Positions 8,706 to 17,570 of a DNA stretch of 64,000 bases are shown one piece after another. The DNA is taken from positions 1 through 64,000 of the forward strand of contig DAIOGK010000020.1 in NCBI GenBank assembly GCA_036745275.1, read 5' to 3'. A program made the translations under genes and the position numbers. The DNA is from JAIUNP01 sp020161975 (GTDB lineage: Bacteria > Pseudomonadota > Alphaproteobacteria > Rhizobiales > Beijerinckiaceae). Under the pieces are notes generated by a model. That model was not told the origin of the DNA, did not search any database, and worked only from the letters and a program-made list of their open reading frames with translations. How positions within the stretch are numbered: position 1 is the stretch's first letter; every line of letters begins with the position of its first letter.

Positions 8706-8752
8706 TAGCGGTCGTTCAATACGCAGGCGCGCGGTGCCGGAAGCGGATGTTC
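8706..8752 (+). repeat. Dispersed repeat, copy A
   Basis: TAGCGGTCGTT at 8706-8716 and CCGGAAGCGG at 8737-8746, followed by ATGTTC. The distance between the two blocks (31 bases from start to start) is identical to copy B at 17293. It lies just downstream of sulP, in a 194-base gap before the convergent amidase gene. Confidence 0.7.
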
Positions 8753-8852
8753 GAAATTGTACTGCCAAAGCGGTGATCGGAATCGTTGTCACCATACCAG
8801 GTGCCGGACATCTAAAGATGTTAGCCCTGTGCATTGATCCCCAGTCAGATTG

Positions 8853-10217
8853 TCATCCAAACAATTCCGCGATGTCCAACAGAAACCGATCTTCATGCCA
8901 GCGCCCGACCAGCTGGAGCCCGATCGGCAGGCCATTGGCGGCAAATCCGCAGGGCATGGAGAGAGCCGGGTGCCCCGTCAGGTTGAACGGATAGGTGTAG
9001 GGATACCAGGCGCCGCGAATGGTGCCCGCCTCCTGCCCGGCGATCCTGATCTTGCCCAGCGGGTCCAACCCTACTGGCAGCGCCGGCGTGGACAAGGTTG
9101 GCGAAGCGATCACATCGAATTGCGTCAGAATCGCCTGGATGCTGCCGAAGCATACCGTGCGGGCAAACTGCGCCTCGCAGAGATTCGAAGCGCTGTAGGC
9201 TCGCCCTACATCGATCGTGACAAGCAATGTGGGGTCGAACTTGTGCGGATGGCTCTCTGCCAGCGGCCCCAGGCGCGCCAGAAGTAGCGACCGCAGGAAG
9301 GTCAGGAAATGTGGTTCCAGCCCGACAAGATCCAGTTCGACGGGCTCGACAACCATTCCGAGCATTTCTGCGCGGCGCATCGTCGCCACGACTGCCGCTT
9401 CCACCTCAGGGTCGAGGATGTTGCCGCACCTTAGCAGCAGGCCGATGCGGGGCAGCTCGCCCTTCCTGATGCGGCGCGCGGACGGCAATCCGGCCTGCCC
9501 GTAGGGATCGCGGAAGTCGGTTCCAGCCAGCACATCGAACATCATCCGCACGTCGCTGATCGTCCGGGCGATCGGCCCTACATAGGAATTTGCCCCGAAA
9601 AGATCAGGCGCCTGCAAATTTGGTATGGCTCCCAGCGTTGCCTTCAAGCCGAACACACCGCAGCAGGCGGCGGGGATACGGATCGAGCCGCCGCCATCTG
9701 TGCCGAGCGCGATCGGTCCCATCCCGGCAGCGACAGCAACGGCGGCACCTCCGCTGGACCCACCGCAGGTGAAGGCCGGATTGACCGGATTGAGTGTGCG
9801 TCCGAAGAGCGGCCCCTCGGTGAATGGCTTGTGGCCAAACTCGGGTGTGGTTGTCTTGCCGATCAGGATGGCGCCAGCGGCGCGCATGCGCGCGACGGCG
9901 ACCGCATCCACTGTCGGCACATGATCGGCAAAGAGTGCGCTGCCCTGGGTGGTGCGCACACCCTCTGTATTGGTCAGATCCTTGACCGAGAACGGAATGC
10001 CATGCAGCGGCCCTGAGGCCGCACCATCCCGCAGCGCCGTTTCGGCGGATTTCGCCTCCATGCGCGCGCGCTCGGCGCAGATCGTCATGAAGGCGTTGAG
10101 GTCCTTGCGATCCTCGATGCGGGCCAGCGCCGCCTCGACAGCCTCGACCGGCGAAACAGCGCGGGTGCGAATGGCAGCCGCAAGTTCAACTGCGGTCAGA
10201 TCGGCGATGGCGGTCAT
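8853..10217 (-). CDS. Amidase signature family hydrolase
   Basis: A 454-residue amidase of the Ser-cisSer-Lys type, hydrolysing an amide to acid and ammonia or amine. The triad is visible: Lys79 in PFSVKDLTNTEG, the cis-serine in GGSSGG (residues 152-157) and the nucleophile Ser178 in GTDGGGSIR. The family-typical closing GLQLVGRWHEDRFLL segment is at the C-terminus. It is the last gene of the minus-strand operon that starts with the PotD-like binding protein, 25 bases after the SDR gene. Context suggests it deaminates or opens an amide in an imported nitrogen compound. It does not carry GatA-specific context (no gatB or gatC), so a tRNA-amidotransferase role is unlikely. Confidence 0.9.
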   Translation of the reverse strand: MTAIADLTAVELAAAIRTRAVSPVEAVEAALARIEDRKDLNAFMTICAERARMEAKSAETALRDGAASGPLHGIPFSVKDLTNTEGVRTTQGSALFADHVPTVDAVAVARMRAAGAILIGKTTTPEFGHKPFTEGPLFGRTLNPVNPAFTCGGSSGGAAVAVAAGMGPIALGTDGGGSIRIPAACCGVFGLKATLGAIPNLQAPDLFGANSYVGPIARTISDVRMMFDVLAGTDFRDPYGQAGLPSARRIRKGELPRIGLLLRCGNILDPEVEAAVVATMRRAEMLGMVVEPVELDLVGLEPHFLTFLRSLLLARLGPLAESHPHKFDPTLLVTIDVGRAYSASNLCEAQFARTVCFGSIQAILTQFDVIASPTLSTPALPVGLDPLGKIRIAGQEAGTIRGAWYPYTYPFNLTGHPALSMPCGFAANGLPIGLQLVGRWHEDRFLLDIAELFG

Positions 10218-10242
10218 GATCGGTCCTTCCCAGGTGGCTCGG

Positions 10243-11001
10243 TCAGAGCATCCAGCGGCCGCCGTCGATCAGCACGGTTTGTCCGGTGATGTATCGGGCG
10301 TCCTCGCTGGCAAGAAAAGCGACCACGCCCGCGACATCCTTGGGTTCCGCTATGAAGCCCGCGGGCGTGCCGACGGTGATGTGGTCGAGGACGGCGGGCG
10401 CTAGCGTGTCATGCGCGCGGGTGCGAATGGCGCCGGGCGCGACCGCGTTGACGGTGACCCGGTGCGGCGCAAGCTCGCGCGCAAGCGCCCGCGTGAAGCC
10501 GACGATGCCCATCTTGGCCGCCGCATAGTCGGCCAGCCCGGCGTCGCCGACCATCGCCGCATCGCTCGACATGTTGATGATCCGCCCGCCGCGTTCGCGC
10601 ATTTCGGGCACCACGAGGCGAGCCAACCGCATGGCCGTAAAAAGAGACACCTCCAGCACGAAACGCCAAACCTCCTCTTGGGACTCGTGAAAGGGCGCGG
10701 CGCGCTCGCGGCCGCTCTGGCCGACATTGTTGAAGAGGATGTCGATGTGCCCGAAAGTCGCGCGCGTCCGGGCATGAAATCCCTGCAGAACGCCGGCGTC
10801 GGTACAATCCCCAGCGACGATCAGGCACCGGTCGGGCGCAAGCTGCCCAAAGCCCGCGGCTAGCGCCTCGCCCTCACGGTCGATGAGTGCGACGCGCGCG
10901 CCTTCGGCCAGAAAACGCTGCGCCGTCGCAGCGCCGATGCCATTGCCGGCGCCGGTGATCACAATCGTCTTGCCTTCAAACCGCCGAGCCTGACAGACCA
11001 T
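10243..11001 (-). CDS. Short-chain dehydrogenase/reductase (SDR)
   Basis: A 252-residue classical SDR that oxidises or reduces a hydroxyl or carbonyl group with NAD(P). The Rossmann motif TGAGNGIG is at residues 16-23, NNVGQS replaces the usual NNAG, and the catalytic YAAAK follows a serine in the SSDAAMVGDAG segment. The C-terminus DGGRWML is typical. The gene sits between a second SDR and the amidase in the PotABCD-type operon; two SDRs in one operon suggest successive oxidation steps on one substrate. The substrate is unknown. Confidence 0.88.
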   Translation of the reverse strand: MVCQARRFEGKTIVITGAGNGIGAATAQRFLAEGARVALIDREGEALAAGFGQLAPDRCLIVAGDCTDAGVLQGFHARTRATFGHIDILFNNVGQSGRERAAPFHESQEEVWRFVLEVSLFTAMRLARLVVPEMRERGGRIINMSSDAAMVGDAGLADYAAAKMGIVGFTRALARELAPHRVTVNAVAPGAIRTRAHDTLAPAVLDHITVGTPAGFIAEPKDVAGVVAFLASEDARYITGQTVLIDGGRWML

Positions 11002-11028
11002 CGGGCACCTCTCGCTCCAGATTCCTGC

Positions 11029-11790
11029 TCAATGGAACGTCCTGCCACCGTCTACGGCGAGCAGCGTGCCGGTGACATAGGACGACTCCGAACTCGTCAG
11101 CCAGAGGATCGCAGCGGCGATTTCCTCCGGCGCGGCGATCCGCTTCAGAACATAGCGCGCGCGGACGGCCTCGTAGGCTGCGGCGGGATCGGGCGCAGCA
11201 TCTATGCCGGCGCGCAGCAGCCCGGTTTCGACTGCGCCGGGACAGACAGTATTGACCCGGATGCCGAAGGCCGCCGCTTCGATCGCGAGCGCCTTGCCCG
11301 CCATCTGAAGCCCGGCCTTTGAGGCGCAATAGGCCATTCTGTTGCCGAGCGGCGCCAGCCCGGCGGCGGAGGAAACATTGACGATCGTGCTCCCGCCGGC
11401 CGCCTTGAGATGGGGATAGGCCGCCTGCATCATCAACATTGGCCCGGTCAGATTGACCGCCAAGATGCGGTTCCAATCGGCAAACGCCATTGCCTCGATA
11501 TCCGCGACAAGATCAATCCCGGCGGCGTTGACAAGGCCATCGATCCCGCCGAGCGCACGGGATGCATCGTTGACCGCCTGCGCAACACCATCCGCATCGG
11601 TCACATCGGCCTGAAAAACCGTCAGCGTCCTGCCCGGGACCGCTGCCTTGAGACGTCCGAGCGCCGCAGCGTCCCGGTCGAGGGCGGCGACAGCCGCGCC
11701 TTCGGTCAGGAATCGATGCGCGGTCGCAAGGCCGATGCCGGCCGCAGCGCCGGTGATCAGGATGCGGCGTCCTCTGAGAGCAGCGCTCAT
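11029..11790 (-). CDS. Short-chain dehydrogenase/reductase (SDR)
   Basis: A 253-residue classical SDR. The cofactor motif TGAAAGIG (residues 13-20), the NAAGID strand, the active-site serine in VNVSSAAGLAPLG and the catalytic YCASK are all present. The closing VDGGRTFH is family-typical. Its ATG overlaps the stop codon of the deacetylase-like gene upstream by four bases, so these two are coupled. It is clearly distinct from the neighbouring SDR, so they are not a recent tandem duplication. Probably one step in breakdown of the compound imported by the adjacent ABC transporter. Confidence 0.88.
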   Translation of the reverse strand: MSAALRGRRILITGAAAGIGLATAHRFLTEGAAVAALDRDAAALGRLKAAVPGRTLTVFQADVTDADGVAQAVNDASRALGGIDGLVNAAGIDLVADIEAMAFADWNRILAVNLTGPMLMMQAAYPHLKAAGGSTIVNVSSAAGLAPLGNRMAYCASKAGLQMAGKALAIEAAAFGIRVNTVCPGAVETGLLRAGIDAAPDPAAAYEAVRARYVLKRIAAPEEIAAAILWLTSSESSYVTGTLLAVDGGRTFH

Positions 11791-12644
11791 CGTCCGGTGA
11801 CCCTGCTTGCGTTCCGGGCCCTTTCGAGACCCGGGCGCATGTCGTCGACGATTTCGTCGCAGCGACCGATCCAGACACGGGGATGATTCAGCGCGTGCTC
11901 GATCAGCCCTTCCAGCGCCTTGATCCGTGAGGGCTGGCCGATCATTTCGGGATGCATGCCGACCATCATCAGCCGGTTCTTGCCCGCATTGTGCTCGGCG
12001 TAGAGCACGTCAAACTCGCCCTTCCATGCCTCCAGCAGCGCGGAGGGGGCCTGCATCGTGCGTCCCGGAAGCACGATCGAATACTGGAAGAACGGTGCGT
12101 CATCGAGCACCCAGCGGAATGGCAGTTCGACGATCCTGGTCTGCTTTCCGTCCACATCATGCAGATAGGGCGAATCGTCGTCGAAGAAGTTGGAGGAATA
12201 GTCGAAGCCGTATTCGACCAGCATCGGCATGGTGATGGGGCTGATCTCCGCCGCCGGTGACCGCCACCCGCGCGGCGCACTGCCGCTGACGCGCTTGATC
12301 GACTGGAACGCGCGCTCCATTTCCTCCCGTTCCTCATCGGGGGAGAGGTTGAGAATCCAGGTGTGGCTGTAGCTGTGATGCGCCAGCTCATGCCCGCGCC
12401 GCAGGATCTCCTCGATGAGCGCCTCGCGCTGGTCGATGATCAGGCCCGGCACGAAGAAGGTCGCCTTGATGTCGTAACGATCGAGCAGATCGAGCACCCG
12501 ACCTGTTCCGACCTTCCAGCCATAGGCGCCCTGCGACATAAGGATGGGGCGATTGGCATAGGCCGCATCGCGTCCGGTCCACATCGTCTCGGCATCGAGA
12601 TCGAAAGTCAGGAAAAGTGGAAACCCTCTGCTGGTCAGCGACAT
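11787..12644 (-). CDS. Polysaccharide deacetylase (NodB) family hydrolase
   Basis: A 285-residue NodB-fold metal hydrolase. The zinc and catalytic residues appear as FDLDAET near residue 15 and the HELAHHSYSH motif near residue 90, with the RSPAAE loop (GWRSPAAEIS) near residue 125. It has no signal peptide, so it acts in the cytoplasm; cytoplasmic members next to importers often deacetylate or deformylate small amides or open cyclic amides, as in PuuE-type allantoinases. Together with the amidase and SDRs this suggests catabolism of an N-acylated or cyclic nitrogen compound. It is 15 bases after the permease gene and overlaps the SDR gene by four bases. Confidence 0.85.
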   Translation of the reverse strand: MSLTSRGFPLFLTFDLDAETMWTGRDAAYANRPILMSQGAYGWKVGTGRVLDLLDRYDIKATFFVPGLIIDQREALIEEILRRGHELAHHSYSHTWILNLSPDEEREEMERAFQSIKRVSGSAPRGWRSPAAEISPITMPMLVEYGFDYSSNFFDDDSPYLHDVDGKQTRIVELPFRWVLDDAPFFQYSIVLPGRTMQAPSALLEAWKGEFDVLYAEHNAGKNRLMMVGMHPEMIGQPSRIKALEGLIEHALNHPRVWIGRCDEIVDDMRPGLERARNASRVTGR

Positions 12645-12659
12645 GGCGACACGCCTCTC

Positions 12660-13454
12660 TCAGACAAAACGATGGAAGCCGGCGCGGCGCTCGGCCAGCA
12701 CAAGGATGATGCCGGTCGCCACGATCAGAAGGGTCGAAACCGCTGCGACGCTGGGGTCAATCCCCATCTCAACGGAGGAGAAGATCATCACCGGCAGGGT
12801 TGTCTGGTTGGCGCCAACAAGGAAGATCGTCACCGGCACGTTGTCGAGCGAGGTGATGAACGCGAACAGAGCGCCGGCCACGAGGCCTGGCTTGATGAGC
12901 GGCAGCGTCACCAGCCGGAAGGCCTCGAAGCCGCTGGCGCCGAGCACGCGCGCAGCCTCTTCCAGTGCGATGTCCACGCCGGCAAGACCAGTGAGCGCGG
13001 CGCGGACGGTGTAAGGCACGGTGATGACGACATGCGCCATCATCAATCCGAACAGGCTGCCCCTCAGGCCGGTGAGGCTGTAGAATTGCAGCATCGCGAC
13101 GCCGATTACGACCGAGGGCAGCACCAGCGGCGCCATCAGGAAGGCCGTGATCGCCTCGGCTCCGGGCACCGTCTTGCGGTGAATCGCATAGGCCGCCGCC
13201 GTGCCGAGCAGCAGCGACAGGATCGTCGAGCCGAAGGCGAGGATCAGGCTCATGCGGATGGCCGAGAGATAGCCCGGATCGCTCAGTACCTTGCCGAACC
13301 ATTGCAGCGTCCAGCCCTGCGGCGGAATGGTCAGATACGACGTCGTGCTGAACGCCGCCAGCATCACCACAAGAACGGGCACCTGAAGGAAGATCACGAC
13401 AAGCCAGGCGACGATGGTCGTGGTGCGGCCGGGATGGGTTTCCGTTTCGCTCAT
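12660..13454 (-). CDS. ABC transporter permease, PotC-like
   Basis: A 264-residue inner-membrane permease with about six membrane segments of the spermidine/putrescine-type ABC family. The EAA-like loop is visible as LEEAARVLGASGFEAFRLVTLPL near residue 160. It follows the PotB-like gene by seven bases, and the two would form the heterodimeric channel. The C-terminus ends RRAGFHRFV. Substrate specificity is set by the binding protein and is not predictable. Confidence 0.92.
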   Translation of the reverse strand: MSETETHPGRTTTIVAWLVVIFLQVPVLVVMLAAFSTTSYLTIPPQGWTLQWFGKVLSDPGYLSAIRMSLILAFGSTILSLLLGTAAAYAIHRKTVPGAEAITAFLMAPLVLPSVVIGVAMLQFYSLTGLRGSLFGLMMAHVVITVPYTVRAALTGLAGVDIALEEAARVLGASGFEAFRLVTLPLIKPGLVAGALFAFITSLDNVPVTIFLVGANQTTLPVMIFSSVEMGIDPSVAAVSTLLIVATGIILVLAERRAGFHRFV

Positions 13455-13461
13455 GCCGCCC

Positions 13462-14313
13462 TCACGCCATGCCCGCCCAGCGCCGGGTGATGCGGCTCGA
13501 CAGCCAGATCACGCCAATCGCCATGGCCGAGAGGGTAAACGACAGCGCCGAGCCGCTCGACCAGTCGAGCAATTGCATGAACTCGTCATAGATCAGCGTC
13601 GCCATCACCTTGTAGGTCGGCCCGCCAAGCATCCGCGGCGTCACTAGCGCGCTGATCGTCAGCACGAAGACGAGGATCGAGCCGGCGAGGATGCCCGGCG
13701 CGGACAGCGGCAGCGTGACGGCGGTGAATACATGCAGCCGGCTTGAGCCGAGCGTTGCGGCGGCGGCTTCCACATCGCGCGGAACGTTGCGGATCGCTCC
13801 GACCAGCATCAGCACCATGAAGGGCAGATAGATGTGCGTCAGCCCGATCATCAGGCCGGTCAGGTTGAACATCAGCTTGAGCGGGGTGGAGATTATGCCG
13901 AGATCCACCAGAAGGTTGTTGACGAGCCCGCGATTGGCGAGCAGCGCGATCCAGCCGAAGGAGCGCACAACAAGGTTCAAAAGCATCGGAAAGACGACGA
14001 GCAGGATCAGTGGCACCTGCCAGCGCACCGGGCCGCGCGCGATCAGATAGGCCAGCGGATAGCCCATCACCAGACAGGCGAGCGTGACGAACAGGCCGAG
14101 GCCGAGGGTCCGCCAGATCACCTCGCGGTAGTAGTCATCGGTGATGATGCGCAGGTAGTTCTCGACGGTCCAGACGTTCGGGACGAAGCCTGTACCGGGC
14201 GAATATTCGCGCAGGCTTGTTGGCAGCAGCATCAGGGCCGGCACCAGGAAGAATCCGGCCAGAACCAGCCCGAGAGGCGCGATCAGCAGGAGGCCTTGCC
14301 GCCGCGAGATCAT
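13462..14313 (-). CDS. ABC transporter permease, PotB-like
   Basis: A 283-residue permease with six predicted membrane segments and the EAA loop VEAAAATLGSSRLHVFTAVTLPL near residue 190. It overlaps the ATP-binding gene by four bases (ATGA) and precedes the second permease. The set binding protein, ATPase, PotB, PotC is the standard order for polyamine and related opine or amino-sugar importers. Confidence 0.92.
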   Translation of the reverse strand: MISRRQGLLLIAPLGLVLAGFFLVPALMLLPTSLREYSPGTGFVPNVWTVENYLRIITDDYYREVIWRTLGLGLFVTLACLVMGYPLAYLIARGPVRWQVPLILLVVFPMLLNLVVRSFGWIALLANRGLVNNLLVDLGIISTPLKLMFNLTGLMIGLTHIYLPFMVLMLVGAIRNVPRDVEAAAATLGSSRLHVFTAVTLPLSAPGILAGSILVFVLTISALVTPRMLGGPTYKVMATLIYDEFMQLLDWSSGSALSFTLSAMAIGVIWLSSRITRRWAGMA

Positions 14314-15398
14314 GGCGTGCCTGCCTCGTCGCGCAGTGTCGCGAATACCTGATCCGGCGCAATGGCAAGACGAACGGCGGCGCCGGGGGCAAGCGCCGCA
14401 TCCGGTCCGTTCGATGCAGCTTCCGCCACAAACTCGACGCCGCCGGCGAGCCGCACGACATATTGCACCCGCGCACCGCTGAACGAGCGCAGCACGATCT
14501 CGCCCGGCAAGCCGAACGAATCCGGTCCATTCGGTCCGAGCAGCCGGATCGCCTCCTGCCGGACGATGATATCGACCGGTGTGCCCGCCGGGTGTTCGAG
14601 CCGGGAAGCGCTGAGGTGGATCGTTTCACCGAGGGTTAAGCTACCGCCAGCGCCATCGCGCGATGCGATGATGCCATGCAGCCGGTTCGGCTTGCCGATG
14701 AAACCCGCGACAAAGCCGGTTGCCGGCCGGTGATAGATATCTTCCGGCGTCGCCAGCTGCTGCATCACGCCCTTCGCCATCACGCCCACGCGATCAGACA
14801 TCGACAGCGCCTCGCCCTGATCATGCGTGACGAACAGGGTGGTGATGCCGAGATTGCGCTGGAGGCGCTTGAGCTCGATCTGCATCTCGTCGCGCAGCTG
14901 CGCGTCGAGGTTCGAGAGCGGTTCGTCGAACAGCAGAACACGGGGGTGGGGCGCAAGAGCGCGGGCAATGGCGACACGCTGCTGCTGCCCGCCCGAGAGC
15001 TGGCGCGGAGAGCGCTGGCCGTAAGTGTCGAGGCGGACGAGCGCCAGCGCCTCCTTCACCCGGCGGTCGAGTTCAGCGCCGGTGACCCCTCGGCGGCGCA
15101 AGCCGAACGCGACGTTCTCATACACGGTGAGGTGCGGGAACAGCGCATATGATTGGAAGACCAGCCCGAGGCCGCGCCTGTTCGGCGGCAGGCTGGTCAC
15201 ATCCTCCGTTCCGATCAGGATCCGCCCACGGGTCGGTGCGACAAGACCGGCCACCATGCGTAGGATCGTCGTCTTGCCACAGCCGGACGGGCCGAGCAGC
15301 GACACGAACTCGCCCTCCCGGATCGAGAGCGAGACATCGCGCACAACCTCGATATCGCCGTAGGACTTGCCAAGACCCTCGAATGTCAGCGCACTCAT
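14310..15398 (-). CDS. ABC transporter ATP-binding protein, PotA-like
   Basis: A 362-residue ATPase driving the adjacent permeases. Walker A GPSGCGKTT near residue 36, signature LSGGQQQRVAIARAL near residue 135, Walker B VLLFDEPLSNLD and the switch histidine in FVTHDQGEAL are all intact. The C-terminal third is a TOBE-type regulatory domain usual for PotA and MalK relatives. The gene follows the binding protein gene by 30 bases. Confidence 0.94.
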   Translation of the reverse strand: MSALTFEGLGKSYGDIEVVRDVSLSIREGEFVSLLGPSGCGKTTILRMVAGLVAPTRGRILIGTEDVTSLPPNRRGLGLVFQSYALFPHLTVYENVAFGLRRRGVTGAELDRRVKEALALVRLDTYGQRSPRQLSGGQQQRVAIARALAPHPRVLLFDEPLSNLDAQLRDEMQIELKRLQRNLGITTLFVTHDQGEALSMSDRVGVMAKGVMQQLATPEDIYHRPATGFVAGFIGKPNRLHGIIASRDGAGGSLTLGETIHLSASRLEHPAGTPVDIIVRQEAIRLLGPNGPDSFGLPGEIVLRSFSGARVQYVVRLAGGVEFVAEAASNGPDAALAPGAAVRLAIAPDQVFATLRDEAGTP

Positions 15399-15428
15399 GT
15401 CCTGGCCTTCCGTCCAGCGGTCGCGGGA

Positions 15429-16448
15429 TTAGCGGGCGACCTCGCGCTGCCAGCGGCGGGTCCAGTTGGCGACGTTCGCGGCGATGATTGCCGGATCGAT
15501 GAACCAGGCCTTGGACAGCGTAGCGCCGTTCGGGACGAGCTTGGCCACCTTTTCGGAGAGTTTCACCTTGGTGTTGACCGCGCCGATATAGGCCCGCTCG
15601 GAAAAGCAGCCCTGCCCCTCGGCGGACAGCACCTGATCAACGAACTTGTGTGCGAGTTCAGCCTGCGCCGTGCCCTTGGGGATCATGATAGCAGGGAGGA
15701 TGCCGACGGCGCCTTCCTTCGGATAGGCGACGGCAAGAGACAGCCCCTTGTCGATCGCCACGCCGGCACGGTCCGGGTACCACGGCGCGATCGCGATCTC
15801 GTTGCGCTCAAACAGCGCCAGCAGCTGATCAGCCTGCGTGTAGAGGGTCTGCGATCCCTTGGCCAAAGGCTTGATCGCCTCGATCCCGGGATCGATGTTT
15901 TCCAGCGTGCCGCCCTTGATCTTGTTCAGCGCGAGCAGGAAATGCAGGCCCGAAGTGCCGCTGATGTCGCCGATCGAATACTTGCCGGCATAGGCGGGAT
16001 CGAACAGATCGAGCCAGGAGGTCGGCGGCGACTTGACCAGCTTCGGGTTGTAGACCAGCGCCGTGGCGCTCACCATGGCCACGACGTAGGCGTTATCCTT
16101 GCCCCAGGCGGTGGGGATGACATCCGCTGCCGACTTGAGCTTCTTGGGATCGATCGCCTCGTTCAGCTTCTCGCCATGGGTTTGCGAGGCCAGCGAATTG
16201 TCGATGAACACCACATCCATATCCGGCTTGCCGGCCGTGGCGCGGATGGCGGCGGCGAATTGCGAGGAATTGCCAAGCTTCAGGGACACCTTGGCGCCTG
16301 TCGCTTTCTCAAATGCCGCAACATGGCAGGCCTTCACATTATCGGCAAATGAGCCGCCGAATGATCCGACAACCAGTTCCTGCGCCATGGCAGGCGCCAC
16401 GGTGATCAGTGCGGTTGCGATAGTCGTAGAGCAAAGTGAATGACGCAT
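15429..16448 (-). CDS. ABC transporter substrate-binding protein, PotD-like
   Basis: A 339-residue periplasmic binding protein of the PotD/spermidine-putrescine class. The ATG at 16448 is chosen because it starts the signal peptide (MRHSLCSTTIATALI, cleavage after AMA-Q) and has a GGGGAG ribosome site 8 bases before; the frame is open further upstream. The mature start QELVVGSFGGSF is typical. It is the first gene of an eight-gene minus-strand operon ending with the amidase. The 18-bp palindrome at 16551 lies about 100 bases before its start, so it is probably controlled by the divergent MarR protein. Confidence 0.9.
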   Translation of the reverse strand: MRHSLCSTTIATALITVAPAMAQELVVGSFGGSFADNVKACHVAAFEKATGAKVSLKLGNSSQFAAAIRATAGKPDMDVVFIDNSLASQTHGEKLNEAIDPKKLKSAADVIPTAWGKDNAYVVAMVSATALVYNPKLVKSPPTSWLDLFDPAYAGKYSIGDISGTSGLHFLLALNKIKGGTLENIDPGIEAIKPLAKGSQTLYTQADQLLALFERNEIAIAPWYPDRAGVAIDKGLSLAVAYPKEGAVGILPAIMIPKGTAQAELAHKFVDQVLSAEGQGCFSERAYIGAVNTKVKLSEKVAKLVPNGATLSKAWFIDPAIIAANVANWTRRWQREVAR

Positions 16449-16550
16449 CAGTTCAACTCCCCAATGTTTTACGACGCTCGCAGCCCTCTGGCCCGATGGC
16501 GCTCGGATGGCTTCTTGCCGCCAATGACGAGACCATTGCATGACTTGAGA

Positions 16551-16568
16551 TATCTTTCAAGAAAGATA
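16551..16568. promoter_or_regulatory. Palindromic operator, probable MarR site
   Basis: TATCTTTC-AA-GAAAGATA: two perfect 8-base arms around an AA centre. It lies in the 204-base gap between the importer operon (start 16448, minus) and the marR-like gene (start 16653, plus). MarR-family proteins bind palindromes of this size and base content in divergent gaps, so control of both sides by the neighbour is the natural reading. Confidence 0.75.
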
Positions 16569-16652
16569 AATTGACCTGCCTTTGCCGCGCCGGAGTATGG
16601 CCTTGAAACAGGCCCTGAGCTTCGCGCATAAGACCCGTCGAGAGAGGATTTG

Positions 16653-17180
16653 ATGACCGTCAGCACGCCGAGCAAGATGAAAAAGCCTGCCGCCGGTTTG
16701 GCGAACGACCGTGTCGGCAAGGGGATGGAGCGCTGGCGGCGCGAGTTTCCGGATATCGATTGCTCGGGAAAGGCTGTTGTGGGCCGCCTGCTCCACCTCA
16801 ACGAGCGCCTTCTGAAGGCCATCAACCAGCGGCTGGCAGGTCACGGGCTGACGTATCCGGGCTTTGCGATCCTGGCGACGCTGCGTGTCGAGGGAGCGCC
16901 CTACAGGATGTCTCCCAAGGCGCTGCTCGACGCGCTGATCCTGACATCCGGCGGTCTCTCCAACCTGCTGCGCAACCTTGAAACGCGCGGGCTTGTCCGC
17001 CGCATGGCTGATGAGACAGACGGGCGTGGCGTCATCGTCGAGCTAACGGACAAGGGGCAGCAGGTCGTCGAGCCGGCGATGCGCGACCATGCCCGCGCCG
17101 AGCTTGAGATCGTGGCCGCCCTTTCAGCCAAGGAACTATCCTCCACCGCGGATGCCTTGCGCAAGCTGATGCCGGACTGA
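16653..17180 (+). CDS. MarR family transcriptional regulator
   Basis: A 175-residue winged-helix regulator of the MarR family. The DNA-binding part is seen as LTYPGFAILATLRVEG, SPKALLDALILTSGGLSNLLRNLETRGLVRR and the wing DETDGRGVIVELTDKG. It is divergent from the PotABCD-type catabolic operon with a palindrome between. The long N-terminal extension of about 40 residues before the first helix is a little unusual. The likely ligand is the transported compound or an intermediate. A TTG one codon upstream is a less likely start. Confidence 0.9.
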   Translation: MTVSTPSKMKKPAAGLANDRVGKGMERWRREFPDIDCSGKAVVGRLLHLNERLLKAINQRLAGHGLTYPGFAILATLRVEGAPYRMSPKALLDALILTSGGLSNLLRNLETRGLVRRMADETDGRGVIVELTDKGQQVVEPAMRDHARAELEIVAALSAKELSSTADALRKLMPD

Positions 17181-17570
17181 CAAACTATAACCCCTGGTGA
17201 GATCTGCGCCGCACAGGGCGTTCAAAATGGATTTCTTTATTGTTTTATAATCTTCTGACCGAATGAAGCAGTCAGGCGTTTTCGCGCCGGTATAGCGGTC
17301 GTTGTGGGAAAACTTTGGTTAATCCGGAAGCGGTCGCTCCTAGAGGTCTGCCCATCACCTGCTACAGCGCTGCCTGCAGAGCTGATATCGTGATCATCAG
17401 CGTTCGCGGCTGGGCGGGCGCGGCTGCCAACCCTACCGCTCGATAAAAGCTATGGCCTCGACGGAAATGGCGTGAATGAGAAATTTCGAATGCCGATCTT
17501 ATCCGTCCCGGTCCTGAGTTGTGGTGTGGTAGCTTGATCACGGGGCCACCACATCATTCCTTGCATGCCC
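17181..17570. other. Intergenic region before the ars locus
   Basis: About 390 bases with no supported gene. It carries dispersed repeat copy B at 17293. The base composition is more AT-rich at its start (17225-17260). No terminator with a clear T-run could be found for the marR-like gene. Confidence 0.5.
17293..17342 (+). repeat. Dispersed repeat, copy B
   Basis: TAGCGGTCGTT at 17293-17303 and CCGGAAGCGG at 17324-17333, with the same 31-base offset as copy A at 8706. The 20 bases between the blocks are unrelated to copy A. It lies on the left side of the ars locus. Confidence 0.7.

Noticed and set aside
8853..10217. GatA of the tRNA amidotransferase
   Set aside because: No gatB or gatC nearby, and the gene is part of a catabolic importer operon.
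12363..13490. 375-codon open frame on the plus strand
   Set aside because: Antisense to the deacetylase-like and permease genes, rich in Arg/His/Gln from reverse reading of membrane segments.
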